From NCBI GenBank assembly GCA_018897435.1, contig JAHIKI010000082.1, positions 1 to 32,101 of the forward strand: 32,101 nucleotides of DNA, given 5' to 3'. The stretch is from Acidobacteriota bacterium. GTDB lineage: Bacteria; Acidobacteriota; Aminicenantia; UBA2199. This document shows positions 8,780-15,841 of the stretch, in pieces. Within the stretch, counting starts at the first letter, position 1. Each line of letters begins with the position of its first letter. Below the pieces are notes generated by a model. That model saw only the letters and a program-made list of their open reading frames with translations, did no database searches and had not been told where the DNA came from. Position numbers and translations under genes: made by a program.

Positions 8780-10120
8780 ATGAAAAAAACCCTGATTCTC
8801 CTGCTTTGCGGGTTGTTGATAGGAGCAGCTGCGGCTTGGGCGCTTATCAATTTCGTTATTCCGAACTGGCATCGTTCGGCTGTGGACAATACCTTCTTGC
8901 AGGTAACGTCCAAACTGGACCATGGCGGTGAAGCTTTCGCCTATTTTCACGCCGAAAAGGTCAGTAACGCGTTTCAAGATGTCATTAGCGGTCTGCAGAA
9001 GAATGTAAGCGCGCTGCCCGAGGCCCGGCAGGTTCAGGCCAAACAGGGCCTCGACATGCTGGCATTGATGTTCAAAGGCTACGGGCTGGAAGAAATAAGC
9101 GGTTTGGGCTTCAGCTCTTTCGCCGTTAAGCCCGGTCTGCACCGCGTCCGCGTCGTGATCCACCACCGTTTGGGCCAGAACAAGGGGCTTATCTGGAACA
9201 TCGCCGGCCCGGCTCCGCGTGCCCTGGATGAAATGGAGATGCTCCCAGCCGATACCGCGCTGGCTTTTGTTGCCGATTACAACATTGTCAAGCTGATTGA
9301 ATGGTTGGGCCAGTTGGGGCAAAAAATGGGCAGCCAGGATCCGCAAGGCCAGGGCATGGAGCAGGGAATGGCCATGATGAAAGCGGGCCTGCAGTCGGCC
9401 GGAATTGATGCCGACCGCCTGCTCAAGTCATATGGCGGCCGCTTGGGCTTTCTGCTCACCCTGGACCCGGAAAAGAGGGTAACCCTGCCATTGGGAACAA
9501 AGCCGCTGTCGATACCAGAACCGGCTTTGGCCCTGCTTGTGCGTGTCAACGATACCTACCTTTTTGACACGTTCAAAAGCAAATTGGCCGTTTTGGGCAA
9601 GTCAAAAATCAGTGAAAACGGAGGCGTGAAAAAGATCGCCTTTCCGCGCCTTCCTGCGCCCTTCCCGCTGGAACCAGTCATCGCCCAGAAAGGCCAATGG
9701 CTGCTGGTGGCTTCGCGGGACTCCCTGGTGGAAAATGTTTTCAATGGCCGCGGTCCGCGCCTGGCCGGCAGCGATGCCTTCAAGGAAACGGCTTACAAAC
9801 TGCCTCGCCGCGGTAACGGCTTCGGCTATGCCAGCCCGCTTTTACCCCGCTTGGTCGCCCAGATGCTGCGTGAAAACATAGCCAATTTTCCCGTTCCCTC
9901 CGCCCTGGAAAAGATCACCGCTTTCATAGAAAAAGGCAAGGGTTTCTGCCAGGTTTGGGAAAATTCCGACCAGGGATTGGTTTACACCATCAACCACGGT
10001 TTTGAAATCTCTTCTTTGCCGGCATTGATCGAAGCTTTCATGGAAATTGCCAGGGAAAAAGCCCAGATGCAGAAGGACGTCGTTCCGCCGCCAGCGGTTG
10101 GAGGCGAGGTGGGGGAATAG
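8780..10120 (+). CDS. Exported or membrane-anchored protein of unknown function
   Basis: I do not recognise this protein with confidence. It is 446 residues long and starts with a basic, then hydrophobic segment (MKKTLILLLCGLLIGAAAAW), a signal peptide or an N-terminal anchor; the rest is soluble. The body is rich in A, G, L and K and has features reminiscent of DUF3352-type proteins, such as the phrase MLPADTALAFVADYNIVKLIEWL, a central domain and an FxxVWENSDQGLVYTINHGFE stretch near the end. It ends in a low-complexity PPPAVGGEVGE tail. The ATG at 8780 is preceded by GAGGT at a good distance; an in-frame GTG four codons earlier is less likely. It has its own promoter and appears to be a single-gene transcript. 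Confidence 0.55.
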   Translation: MKKTLILLLCGLLIGAAAAWALINFVIPNWHRSAVDNTFLQVTSKLDHGGEAFAYFHAEKVSNAFQDVISGLQKNVSALPEARQVQAKQGLDMLALMFKGYGLEEISGLGFSSFAVKPGLHRVRVVIHHRLGQNKGLIWNIAGPAPRALDEMEMLPADTALAFVADYNIVKLIEWLGQLGQKMGSQDPQGQGMEQGMAMMKAGLQSAGIDADRLLKSYGGRLGFLLTLDPEKRVTLPLGTKPLSIPEPALALLVRVNDTYLFDTFKSKLAVLGKSKISENGGVKKIAFPRLPAPFPLEPVIAQKGQWLLVASRDSLVENVFNGRGPRLAGSDAFKETAYKLPRRGNGFGYASPLLPRLVAQMLRENIANFPVPSALEKITAFIEKGKGFCQVWENSDQGLVYTINHGFEISSLPALIEAFMEIAREKAQMQKDVVPPPAVGGEVGE

Positions 10121-10138
10121 GGGGCTTACGGCAAAGAT

Positions 10139-10263
10139 CGTGACGCGAGACGCCTAACGCGTGACAAGGGAAAGAAAAGGCTTCGGAGTTCGGTGTTCGA
10201 GGTTGAGGAAAAGAGAAAGGCAAATTATTTCAGATGTAGGGGCGAGCCGGTGGGTCGCCCTGC
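10139..10263. repeat. Three adjacent dispersed repeat units
   Basis: Three unrelated short repeats sit side by side between two genes. First, CGTGACGCGAGACGCCTAAC... at 10139-10165, whose inverted relative is at 28172-28199. Second, a GTTCGAGGTT-type unit (about 10182-10207), also seen near 11006, 12676 and 28018. Third, the palindrome GTAGGGGCGAGCCGGTGGGT... at 10237-10262, related to those near 1880 and 1933. No ribosome-binding site for the next gene is visible in them. Confidence 0.6.
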
Positions 10264-10291
10264 TTATTCGCGGCCCAGGGTGCCGCCGGTC

Positions 10292-10993
10292 ATGGAAAAA
10301 AAATATGTTTTGTTGATTTTATGGTTGTTGGCCTTGGCTGCCGTCGCCCAGGAACCTCCAGTTGTCGTGCCCGAGCCCCCCGAAAAAGGCGCTTTTTTCT
10401 TTGAGGTCACCACGCAGTACCTGAACTTCAGTCATCAGGATCTTGACGGCGCCATGGTCCTGGGCAACACGGAACAGGTTTTTTATATCCCCCGCGTCAA
10501 GCCCAGCCTCGGTTTCGGCATCGGCTTCGGTCGCCGTTTCCGATCCGGATTGTGGTCAGTCTCCTATCTGGTCTCCGGCCACGATGTGACGTTCCAGGGC
10601 CGGGACAGTACGGCAGTGTCGCGTTTGCTCCAGATCAATTCGCGCACTTTCCTGCTGAGAACCTTGCCACTGCGGATTTTTGCGCACTTCGGCCTTAATT
10701 TTCCCTGGTTGAAGGTACGGAACAACGCTGCTGACAAGAATGAGAAAATTTTCGACGCCACCTACCTTGGAGTAGGCGCGAACGCCGGGGCCGGCCTGCT
10801 GCTGCCGATATCTTCCAGGATGTTTTTCAGCGGCAGCCTCATCTACCGCTTCATCGGCTACCTCTACGTCGACGGTCCAATGCAGGGTATCGACGTAACC
10901 GATCTCTTTGACGACCGAACCGGCCCGCGCCACCGCCGCTATCTGCGGGCGCCGGTTTTGGCGCTGGAACTGAGCCTGGGATATGAACTATAA
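10292..10993 (+). CDS. Exported protein, probable small outer-membrane beta-barrel
   Basis: A 233-residue protein with a clear signal peptide (MEKKYVLLILWLLALAAVAQ) followed by a proline-rich linker. The mature region is a series of short amphipathic strands with aromatic girdles (FFFEVTTQYLNFS, LGFGIGFGRRFRSGLWSVSYL, LPLRIFAHFGLNF, VGANAGAGLLLPISSRMFFSGSLIYRF), and the chain ends LALELSLGYEL, resembling the final strand of a barrel. This points to an outer-membrane protein; its ligand is unknown. The frame is open to a GTG at 10193, but that extension translates the dispersed repeats and places 33 residues ahead of the signal peptide, so I start at 10292. No good ribosome-binding site is visible there, so the start is the weakest part of the call. 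Confidence 0.55.
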   Translation: MEKKYVLLILWLLALAAVAQEPPVVVPEPPEKGAFFFEVTTQYLNFSHQDLDGAMVLGNTEQVFYIPRVKPSLGFGIGFGRRFRSGLWSVSYLVSGHDVTFQGRDSTAVSRLLQINSRTFLLRTLPLRIFAHFGLNFPWLKVRNNAADKNEKIFDATYLGVGANAGAGLLLPISSRMFFSGSLIYRFIGYLYVDGPMQGIDVTDLFDDRTGPRHRRYLRAPVLALELSLGYEL

Positions 10994-11005
10994 GCAATGA
11001 AAAAA

Positions 11006-11162
11006 GTTCGAGGTTCGAAGTTGAAGAAAGAAAGTAGTTAGTAGACAGTAGTCAGTAGGTAGTAGAAGAAAAGGATTCTTGAAATAACCGCTTTAAATAT
11101 CCATTATGAACTCGTGGGATGTTCTTCCTACTGTCTACTGGCTACTAACTACTAACTACTGA
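11006..11162. repeat. Inverted-repeat element built of AGTAG-type units
   Basis: After a short GTTCGAGGTTCGAAGTTGAA unit (11006-11028), a run of AGTAGTTAGTAGACAGTAGT-like units (11034-11070) is matched by an inverted run at 11122-11162, enclosing about 50 nt. The arms are degenerate but pair over some 35 bases. A direct, unpaired copy of the arm occurs at 13149-13182. The 247-bp gap holds no gene that I can see. Confidence 0.65.
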
Positions 11163-11240
11163 ATACTTCTTATCTATTCGGATCTTTCATTTGCTTTTTA
11201 TTTTCCCAACAATTACAATCCTCCGCAGGAAAAGCGAACA

Positions 11241-11930
11241 ATGGCCAACTGTAAGAATTGCGGCGCCGCCTTGACCGGGACGCTGCTTGTCTGTTCATAC
11301 TGTACGACCCGCCAGGACGTCGACCTCTCGGTGGTTCACCGTTTCACGGTCGAAAAACCACAGTCCGTGCGGCTCTGTCCCCGCTGCCACGTGTTCCTGC
11401 AGACCATAGACCTGCGCTTGGGAGAGAAATTTTTTATTGAGCGCTGTGAACACTGTCTCGGCCTTTTTTTCGATCCCGGCGAGTTGGAAGCCCTCCTGGA
11501 AAAGGCCGTGACCAATGTCCACGCCATCGACTCCCAGCGCCTGAACGAGGTGCAGAACGTCAAGCGTAACAGCGAATATCCTATTTCCTATATCGACTGC
11601 CCGGTATGCCGCAAATTGATGAACCGGATAAACTTCGGTTCCCGCAGCGGCGTCATCGCTGACCGGTGCCGCGACCATGGCATGTGGCTCGACGGCGGCG
11701 AACTGCGCCAGATACTCGAATGGGTAAAGGCCGGGGGCCGTCTTTTGCATAAGCAGAAAGAGCTCGAAATGGCAAGACTGGAGCTGGAACAGGAGAAAAA
11801 AAATCTGCAGTTCAGCAAAATCGACATGGCTTTTTCGCACTCGCGGCCCGAACCCTATCGCGAACCCGAGGATTTTGAGCTGCACCTTCTGCCCCTGATC
11901 GGCAGACTGTTGAAAAAGATATTTCGTTAG
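11241..11930 (+). CDS. Zinc-ribbon protein with two zf-TFIIB domains
   Basis: A 229-residue cytoplasmic protein with three putative zinc sites. The N-terminal ribbon is CKNCGAAL...CSYC. The two zf-TFIIB units are CPRCHVFL...CEHCLGLFFDPGELEALL (about 51-91) and CPVCRKLM...CRDHGMWLDGGELRQIL (about 119-155). The second unit has CxxH in place of the usual second CxxC. A charged coiled-coil segment (HKQKELEMARLELEQEKKNLQF) and a basic C-terminus (LLKKIFR) follow. zf-TFIIB proteins are common in bacteria but their function is not established; they are not general transcription factors. The start ATG follows GCAGGAAAAGCGAACA, with an AGGA ribosome-binding site about 10 nt upstream. Confidence 0.8.
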   Translation: MANCKNCGAALTGTLLVCSYCTTRQDVDLSVVHRFTVEKPQSVRLCPRCHVFLQTIDLRLGEKFFIERCEHCLGLFFDPGELEALLEKAVTNVHAIDSQRLNEVQNVKRNSEYPISYIDCPVCRKLMNRINFGSRSGVIADRCRDHGMWLDGGELRQILEWVKAGGRLLHKQKELEMARLELEQEKKNLQFSKIDMAFSHSRPEPYREPEDFELHLLPLIGRLLKKIFR

Positions 11931-11962
11931 ATACAACTGAATTTCAAAAATGAGGATCAATT

Positions 11963-12037
11963 ATGATTTTTATCAAACGCAAACTTGAAGGTGCATGTGC
12001 GATATATCGATTTTTCAAGGCTGTCCCCAGCCCATGA
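11963..12037 (+). CDS. Short leader ORF coupled to the cyclase-family gene
   Basis: A 24-codon ORF (MIFIKRKLEGACAIYRFFKA...) begins at an ATG 6 nt after GAGGA and ends in a TGA that overlaps the ATG of the next gene in an ATGA arrangement (12034-12037). The good ribosome-binding site here, and the lack of one at 12034, suggest that ribosomes reach the cyclase gene by termination-reinitiation. The peptide is basic and hydrophobic and resembles nothing I know. It may simply be a coupling device, or a degenerate gene end. Confidence 0.35.
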   Translation: MIFIKRKLEGACAIYRFFKAVPSP

Positions 12038-12675
12038 CCGTCATCGACCTGAGCCATTTCATCAGCGGATCCATGCCGGTATTTCCCGGCACAGAACCGC
12101 CCAAGATCGTTGACGCCCGCACGGTCGCCAAAAACGGCTTTGCTGAAAAGCTGCTCAGCCTCTATTCCCACAGCGGCACGCATATCGATGCGCCCGGCCA
12201 CATCCTGGCCGGCGCCGCCACGCTGGACGAATTGGCTGTAGACCGCTTTTTGGGACCAGGCCTCGTCCTGGACGTTGCCGCTGTCCGGGGCGGCAAGATC
12301 GAGATCGCTGACCTTGAACCTTATAAAGAAAGCCTGAACGGGGTCGAGTTCGCCTTGTTGCATTCGGGATGGGCGCGTCACTGGGGTGAGGCCCGCTATT
12401 TTTCCTCCTACCCCGTGCTTTCCCGCAACGCGGCCCAGTGGCTTACTGGTTTCCGTTTAAAAGGGTTCGGTGTGGACATGATATCGGTCGATGAGGTCGA
12501 ATCGACGTCCGTTCCCGTTCACAAAGTGTTTTTCGCGAAAAACACGATCATTATCGAGAACCTTGACAATCTCGGCGCGCTGATCGGCAAAGAGTTCATT
12601 TTTTCCTGCCTGCCGCTCAAGATCGCTGGGGGCGATGGCTCGCCGGTACGCGCGGTGGCCATGATCAAAGAATAG
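12034..12675 (+). CDS. Cyclase-family metal-dependent hydrolase (kynurenine formamidase-like)
   Basis: The 213-residue protein belongs to the cyclase/arylformamidase family, which hydrolyses amide or lactone bonds with a divalent metal. The family signature H-S-G-T-H-I-D-A-P-G-H is at residues 46-56, with H46, H50, D52 and H56 as probable metal or catalytic residues. The start IDLSHFISGSMPVFPG is typical of the family, as are LHSGWARHW, ISVDEVEST and the ending LPLKIAGGDGSPVRAVAMI. The frame continues back to an ATG at 11995, but the family N-terminus argues for 12034. No kynurenine pathway genes are nearby, so the substrate is open: N-formylkynurenine, a cyclic amide or a lactone are all possible. 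A leader ORF probably drives its translation. Confidence 0.8.
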   Translation: MTVIDLSHFISGSMPVFPGTEPPKIVDARTVAKNGFAEKLLSLYSHSGTHIDAPGHILAGAATLDELAVDRFLGPGLVLDVAAVRGGKIEIADLEPYKESLNGVEFALLHSGWARHWGEARYFSSYPVLSRNAAQWLTGFRLKGFGVDMISVDEVESTSVPVHKVFFAKNTIIIENLDNLGALIGKEFIFSCLPLKIAGGDGSPVRAVAMIKE

Positions 12676-12852
12676 AGTTCGAAGTTCGATGTTCGAGGTT
12701 CGAAGTTGAAGAGTTGAAGGGTTGAAGAGTGAAAGGGTTAACCGTAATAAATCGAACTTTGCCTGTCTCGTTTACCCATAAACCCGTTAACCCGTCAATC
12801 AGTTTTCGCATTAACTTCTTTTTCTTCCCGTACGCCGTCCACCGTACACCAA
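12676..12852. repeat. Non-coding gap of degenerate repeats including an inverted pair
   Basis: The gap after the cyclase gene consists almost entirely of repeat units. GTTCGAAGTTCGATGTTCGA-like units (12676-12712) come first. Then a GGGTTGAAGAG...GGGTTAACC arm (12714-12743) is matched by an inverted GTTTACCC...CCCGTTAACCCG arm (12768-12802). Last is a GTACGCCGTCCACCGTACACC unit (12830-12850). No coding potential is apparent. Confidence 0.6.
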
Positions 12853-12873
12853 GTTTTACTCAAGCACGAAATC

Positions 12874-13074
12874 CTAGCCCGCCTTGGGCATATCAACCGC
12901 CGGGCTTTTCGCCATTAACCGGCGGATGAAAGCCGGGGTCTCGGGATCGCTCAGGCAGGACTCGCCGTACAGATTCACGTAATTTGCCGCCATCTGCCGC
13001 AGCTCGTCCAGGCCCAGCATGCTGTCGCTGCCTTCCACCCTGGCCGCGAAATAAAATACTTTTTGATTTTGCAT
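12874..13074 (-). CDS. Small hypothetical protein (66 aa)
   Basis: Unrecognised. The ORF is supported by a strong ribosome-binding site (AGGAG, 6 nt before the ATG) and by GC-rich codon use like that of the flanking core genes. The sequence MQNQKVFYFAARVEG...LGLDELRQMAANYVNLYGE...PETPAFIRRLMAKS suggests one short strand followed by helices, with no signal peptide and no cysteines. It stands alone on the minus strand at the edge of the core region, immediately before the accessory island. A palindrome at 13108-13126 lies just upstream and may regulate it. Confidence 0.55.
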   Translation of the reverse strand: MQNQKVFYFAARVEGSDSMLGLDELRQMAANYVNLYGESCLSDPETPAFIRRLMAKSPAVDMPKAG

Positions 13075-13107
13075 CTTTTGCTCCTGCTACAATGATAATA
13101 TCGGGGG

Positions 13108-13126
13108 TATGACAAATGATGTCATA
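13108..13126. promoter_or_regulatory. Perfect 7-bp inverted repeat, candidate operator
   Basis: TATGACA-AATGA-TGTCATA is a perfect inverted repeat with a 5-nt spacer, 34-52 nt upstream of the minus-strand 66-aa gene. That is where its promoter should be: a TATTAT-like -10 lies close by on the minus strand. It fits a dimeric repressor site, but no cognate regulator is in the window. Confidence 0.4.
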
Positions 13127-13136
13127 GGTGGGAAGA

Positions 13137-13249
13137 ATTCGAATTTTTTAGTAGTTAGTAGGCAGTAGACAGTAGCCAGTAGGATGATGAACGCGATTTC
13201 TAAAAGTCAAAGTATAAAGGCAAAAGCATAAAGGAAAAAGTAAGAAAGG
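13137..13249. repeat. Degenerate repeat units at the left edge of the island
   Basis: An AGTAGTTAGTAGGCAGTAGA-type run (13149-13182), related to the arms of the inverted element near 11034, is followed by an AAAGTATAAAGGCAAAAGCA-type A-rich run (13205-13245) related to the one near 28053. The integron-like repeat A begins directly after. Confidence 0.5.
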
Positions 13250-13383
13250 GCTTTGATTTTATTTTTTACATTGCTATAATGGAACCGGTTTTATGAAAGG
13301 AGGATGGGATTTTTCCAACAGCGTCGCATTTCCCCGCGCGCCGGGCAGCGGCGGCAGCATGGCCGCGAAGGTTTTTTGCGGTG
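13250..13383 (+). repeat. Repeat A, copy 1 (promoter-bearing, 134 bp)
   Basis: This stretch is nearly identical to 17980-18113, with only a handful of differences by eye. It contains a promoter (TTGATT 13253-13258, 16 nt, TATAAT 13275-13280), a TTTTATGAAAGGAGGATGGG segment and a GC-rich tail ending GGTTTTTTGCGGTG. In both copies the repeat ends at the same base but is joined to different points of a tyrosine-recombinase gene. The ATG at 13293 opens an 87-codon frame only because this copy is fused to later sequence; the other copy stops early, so I do not call a gene. Confidence 0.8.
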
Positions 13384-13384
13384 A

Positions 13385-13411
13385 AGGAGTCCACTCGATG
13401 AGATCGATTAA
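13385..13411 (+). pseudogene. Last nine codons of a tyrosine recombinase (integrase remnant 1)
   Basis: Read in the frame AGG AGT CCA CTC GAT GAG ATC GAT TAA, this gives [12 protein letters not shown], identical in protein to the end of the longer integrase fragment at 18111-18311. Five silent or third-base changes separate the DNA. Everything upstream of these codons is deleted and replaced by repeat A. It is a scar of an integron-type integrase gene that once stood here. Confidence 0.7.
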
Positions 13412-13562
13412 AAAATTCAAGGTAGACAAAAGATACCAGTTATCAGGTTATCATCTACCTGCGGTGGACATAACATACTGCCAGAATGGTTATTATCTAC
13501 TTCTAAGTGGAGCTGTTAAAGTGAAAATATCACTACCAGGTAGTGTTAGCGAGTAGTTAGGC
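13412..13562 (+). other. attI-like recombination region, copy 1
   Basis: A 151-bp non-coding region follows the integrase remnant and matches 18312-18462 in length and position. It contains repeated GGTTATCATCTACC-type motifs, a perfect 15-bp palindrome CACTACCAGGTAGTG (13531-13545), and the end GTTAGCGAGTAGTTAGGC. The final GTTAGGC (13556-13562) fits the GTTRRRY core where integron integrases cut. Downstream sequence diverges completely from copy 2 after the GTTA, as expected if different cassettes were inserted at the same site. Confidence 0.6.
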
Positions 13563-13701
13563 GAAAGGCAGGGTACCGAAGAGAAAAACAGAGTAAGATA
13601 TGGAGAAAAAACGTATTTTTAACCCCGCGAAAAAGAATTCAAAATCGCCCGCTGTCCGCGGCGGGCTAATAAAAAAAATATCGATGGAGTGATAATAATT
13701 A

Positions 13702-14655
13702 ATGAACTATAAAAGAAATACTGTCAAATCCATTGAAGTTCCCCTATTTAATAATGAAAGAGAAGGAAAATTATTGGATATCAAAGTAGGTCTTGATTAT
13801 CAGATGTTCTACAAGCACACAAACGGCGAACTCTGGATTGGTGACAGTATAAAATGGTTAGAGTCTCTGCCCTCTCAGAGTATTGATTTAATATTTGCCG
13901 ATCCTCCATATAATATCAAAAAAGCAGAATGGGATTCATTTGAAAGTCAAGCTCAATATGTTGAATGGTCAATGCTATGGATTAAAGAAGCAGAAAGATT
14001 ACTAAAAGAAACTGGCACTCTTTATATTTGCGGTTTTTCTGAAATCCTTGCCGACCTCAAGCATCCCGCATCAAAACATTTTAAATCTTGTCGATGGATA
14101 GTTTGGCATTATAAAAACAAAGCAAATTTAGGAAGTGACTGGGGTCGGAGTCATGAGAGTATATTGCATTTCAGAAAATCAAAGGATTTTACATTCAATA
14201 TTGACAATATAAGGATTCCTTATGGTGAACACACATTAAAGTATCCAAGTCATCCACAAGCGGAAACTAGTCAATATGGTAACGGAAAAAATGGGAATCA
14301 TATTTGGGAGCCGAATCCACTCGGTGCAAAGCCAAAAGATGTTTTAGAAATCCCAACTACATGCAACGGGATGCATGAAAAAACACCACACCCTACTCAA
14401 AAGCCAGAAGAATTGCTTAGAAAAATAATTTTAGCTTCTTCAAATATTGGAGATACCGTACTAGATCCTTTTTGTGGCTCTGGTACTACTCCGGTTTGTG
14501 CAGAGCAGTTAAATAGAAAATGGCTGTCTTGTGATCTATCCGAAGAATATTTAGGTTGGGCGGCAAATCGGATAGATTTAGTTGAAGATTGGTCTATCGA
14601 ACAATGGAATAAGTACGATTTTGAAAATCTAAAAAGGAGAAATTCAATACGATGA
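13702..14655 (+). CDS. Type II DNA methyltransferase (beta-class, N6-adenine or N4-cytosine)
   Basis: The 317-residue enzyme transfers a methyl group from S-adenosylmethionine to an exocyclic amine in DNA, and so protects the host from the partner nuclease. Motif IV is DPPY at 67-70 (FADPPYNIKK). The AdoMet site, motif I, comes late as DPFCGSGTT at 255-263, after HPTQKPEELLRKII (motif X). This order, catalytic motif first, defines the beta group, which contains many HinfI- or DpnA-like adenine methylases. The target-recognition region would be about 100-220. It is AT-rich, unlike the core genes, and its stop overlaps the next start by four bases (ATGA). It lies about 140 bp after the attI-like site, consistent with cassette or island origin. 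The recognition sequence is unknown. Confidence 0.9.
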   Translation: MNYKRNTVKSIEVPLFNNEREGKLLDIKVGLDYQMFYKHTNGELWIGDSIKWLESLPSQSIDLIFADPPYNIKKAEWDSFESQAQYVEWSMLWIKEAERLLKETGTLYICGFSEILADLKHPASKHFKSCRWIVWHYKNKANLGSDWGRSHESILHFRKSKDFTFNIDNIRIPYGEHTLKYPSHPQAETSQYGNGKNGNHIWEPNPLGAKPKDVLEIPTTCNGMHEKTPHPTQKPEELLRKIILASSNIGDTVLDPFCGSGTTPVCAEQLNRKWLSCDLSEEYLGWAANRIDLVEDWSIEQWNKYDFENLKRRNSIR

Positions 14656-15548
14656 GTCTTAAAAACATAGTCAATAAAGCAACGAATAAATCTAACTTTT
14701 CTGACATTCAAGGCTTTATTAAATTTTGCGATGAATTTTTATCCTATATTGGAAACAATTTACAAGCTATTATTATTTCTCAAAACGAAAATCACTATAG
14801 GTTTTATCAGTATGACCGTTCTGGCAATTTTCAAATTACACGCCCAATTAATTCAAACTTAATGTATGACTTCCAGAGTTTTAAGAGAAACTCCAAAGAG
14901 TACTTAAGAGTATTAAGGAATATCAAGACAATTAACAGAAATGATTCTACGATTCGAGAATTGATAAACAACTCAACATACACAATACAACAATCAATTG
15001 GTGCTGCATTAGACGCTTTGCCAGCAGGGAAATCAAATACAGCAAGAAAACTAAATGGCGATCTATTTGAACATTTTATCCGATTAATAATTCGTGAAAT
15101 TGGTTTACAATGCGATGCGGGCGTTGTGCAGATTCCAGTGATAATGAATGATGAAAAATTATTTGACATGAGTTATCAACACGATTTGATTATAAAAAAG
15201 GAAGATGAAATAAAACTTCTTGGTTCCATTAAAACATCAAGCAAAGATAGAATTGACAAAATATTTATTGATAAATTTCTATACAATAAGTTGACTGAAA
15301 AACAAACTCCCCACATTGCGATTTTCCTCAATGATGTTCAAAGAAAGAATACTTCGAAAAAAAATGAGTATGGTATTAATGCCACATTTTTACCAGGACA
15401 TTTTAAAGGTTATACTATAAAACTTAATCCCCTCGACGGTGTCTATTACTGCGATATACGGCCAAATATGCTCACAGAAAGCACTCTAAAAGATCATATA
15501 AAAACATTTGATAATCTATTGATAACAGATATTTGGAAATTCCTATGA
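14652..15548 (+). CDS. Probable Type II restriction endonuclease
   Basis: A 298-residue AT-rich gene overlapping the methyltransferase by four bases, the standard layout of a restriction-modification pair. I do not recognise a named enzyme. The best catalytic candidate is a PD-(D/E)XK-like site: D178 in YQHDLII, followed by GSIK (191-194) in LLGSIKTSSKDR, with basic residues beyond it as in several Type II enzymes. The N-terminal half is helical and may bind DNA; the C-terminal part is strand-rich (GHFKGYTIKLNPLDGVYYCDI). The call rests mainly on context, since endonucleases diverge quickly. If the pair is active the cut site should be the one the methyltransferase protects. Its 3' end is followed at once by a hairpin and an lpd fragment. 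Confidence 0.65.
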   Translation: MSLKNIVNKATNKSNFSDIQGFIKFCDEFLSYIGNNLQAIIISQNENHYRFYQYDRSGNFQITRPINSNLMYDFQSFKRNSKEYLRVLRNIKTINRNDSTIRELINNSTYTIQQSIGAALDALPAGKSNTARKLNGDLFEHFIRLIIREIGLQCDAGVVQIPVIMNDEKLFDMSYQHDLIIKKEDEIKLLGSIKTSSKDRIDKIFIDKFLYNKLTEKQTPHIAIFLNDVQRKNTSKKNEYGINATFLPGHFKGYTIKLNPLDGVYYCDIRPNMLTESTLKDHIKTFDNLLITDIWKFL

Positions 15549-15597
15549 TGAAAGTTCGCCTTCGCCATCCTTGGCTTCGGCGAAAGAATAAGAATTC
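15537..15597 (+). other. Imperfect hairpin at the end of the R-M pair, possible damaged attC
   Basis: An outer arm AATTCCTAT near 15539 pairs imperfectly with ATAAGAATT ending at 15597, and an inner arm TTCGCC pairs with GGCGAA. Nested stems of this kind with a TTCG-rich head resemble the attC at 20323-20402. TGATAAC (15521-15527) could be an R'' box, but no matching R' follows; lpd sequence begins at 15599. It could equally be a terminator-like hairpin. Confidence 0.3.
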
Positions 15598-15598
15598 G

Positions 15599-15841
15599 CG
15601 GGCCAACGCCATAGACGAAAAAACCGGTTTGGTCAAGGTGATCGCCGACCAGGAAAACACCATTCTGGGGGCTCATATCATCGGCGCCGAAGCCGGAGAA
15701 CTTTTACCCTTGATGACTTATGCCGTGACCCGCAAGCTCAAATGCGACGAATTCAAGGATCTTGTGTTTGCCCATCCCACTTTGGGCGAGAATCTTTGGG
15801 AAACCATGGGTGAAATCGCCCGATTTTCCATTCATATCTGA
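15599..15841 (+). pseudogene. Dihydrolipoamide dehydrogenase-like 3' fragment, copy 1
   Basis: The 243 bp encode the last 80 residues of a pyridine-nucleotide-disulphide oxidoreductase: RANAIDEKTGLVKVIAD, GAHIIGAEAGEL and FAHPTLGENLWE, ending FSIHI-stop. The HPT-x-x-E element is the dimer-interface acid-base histidine motif of dihydrolipoamide dehydrogenase and mercuric reductase relatives. The FAD and NAD domains are missing, so it cannot be active. It is GC-rich, unlike the restriction gene before it. A second copy at 17660-17902 has the same length, with about 10% nucleotide differences that are mostly silent. Confidence 0.8.

Noticed and set aside
10193..10291. 33-codon N-terminal extension of the putative barrel protein
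   Set aside because: It translates a dispersed palindromic repeat and a GTTCGAGGTT unit, and would put a non-hydrophobic stretch before a good signal peptide.
13293..13556. An 87-codon ORF ([20 protein letters not shown]...) with AAAGGAGG nearby
   Set aside because: It spans the fusion of repeat A, the integrase scar (in another frame) and the attI-like region. In the second copy of repeat A the same frame stops almost at once, so it is a by-product of the deletion.
13412..13562. CRISPR-like direct repeats (GGTTATCATCTACC-type motifs)
   Set aside because: Only two or three imperfect motifs with no regular spacers, and no cas genes nearby. They fit integrase accessory binding sites better.
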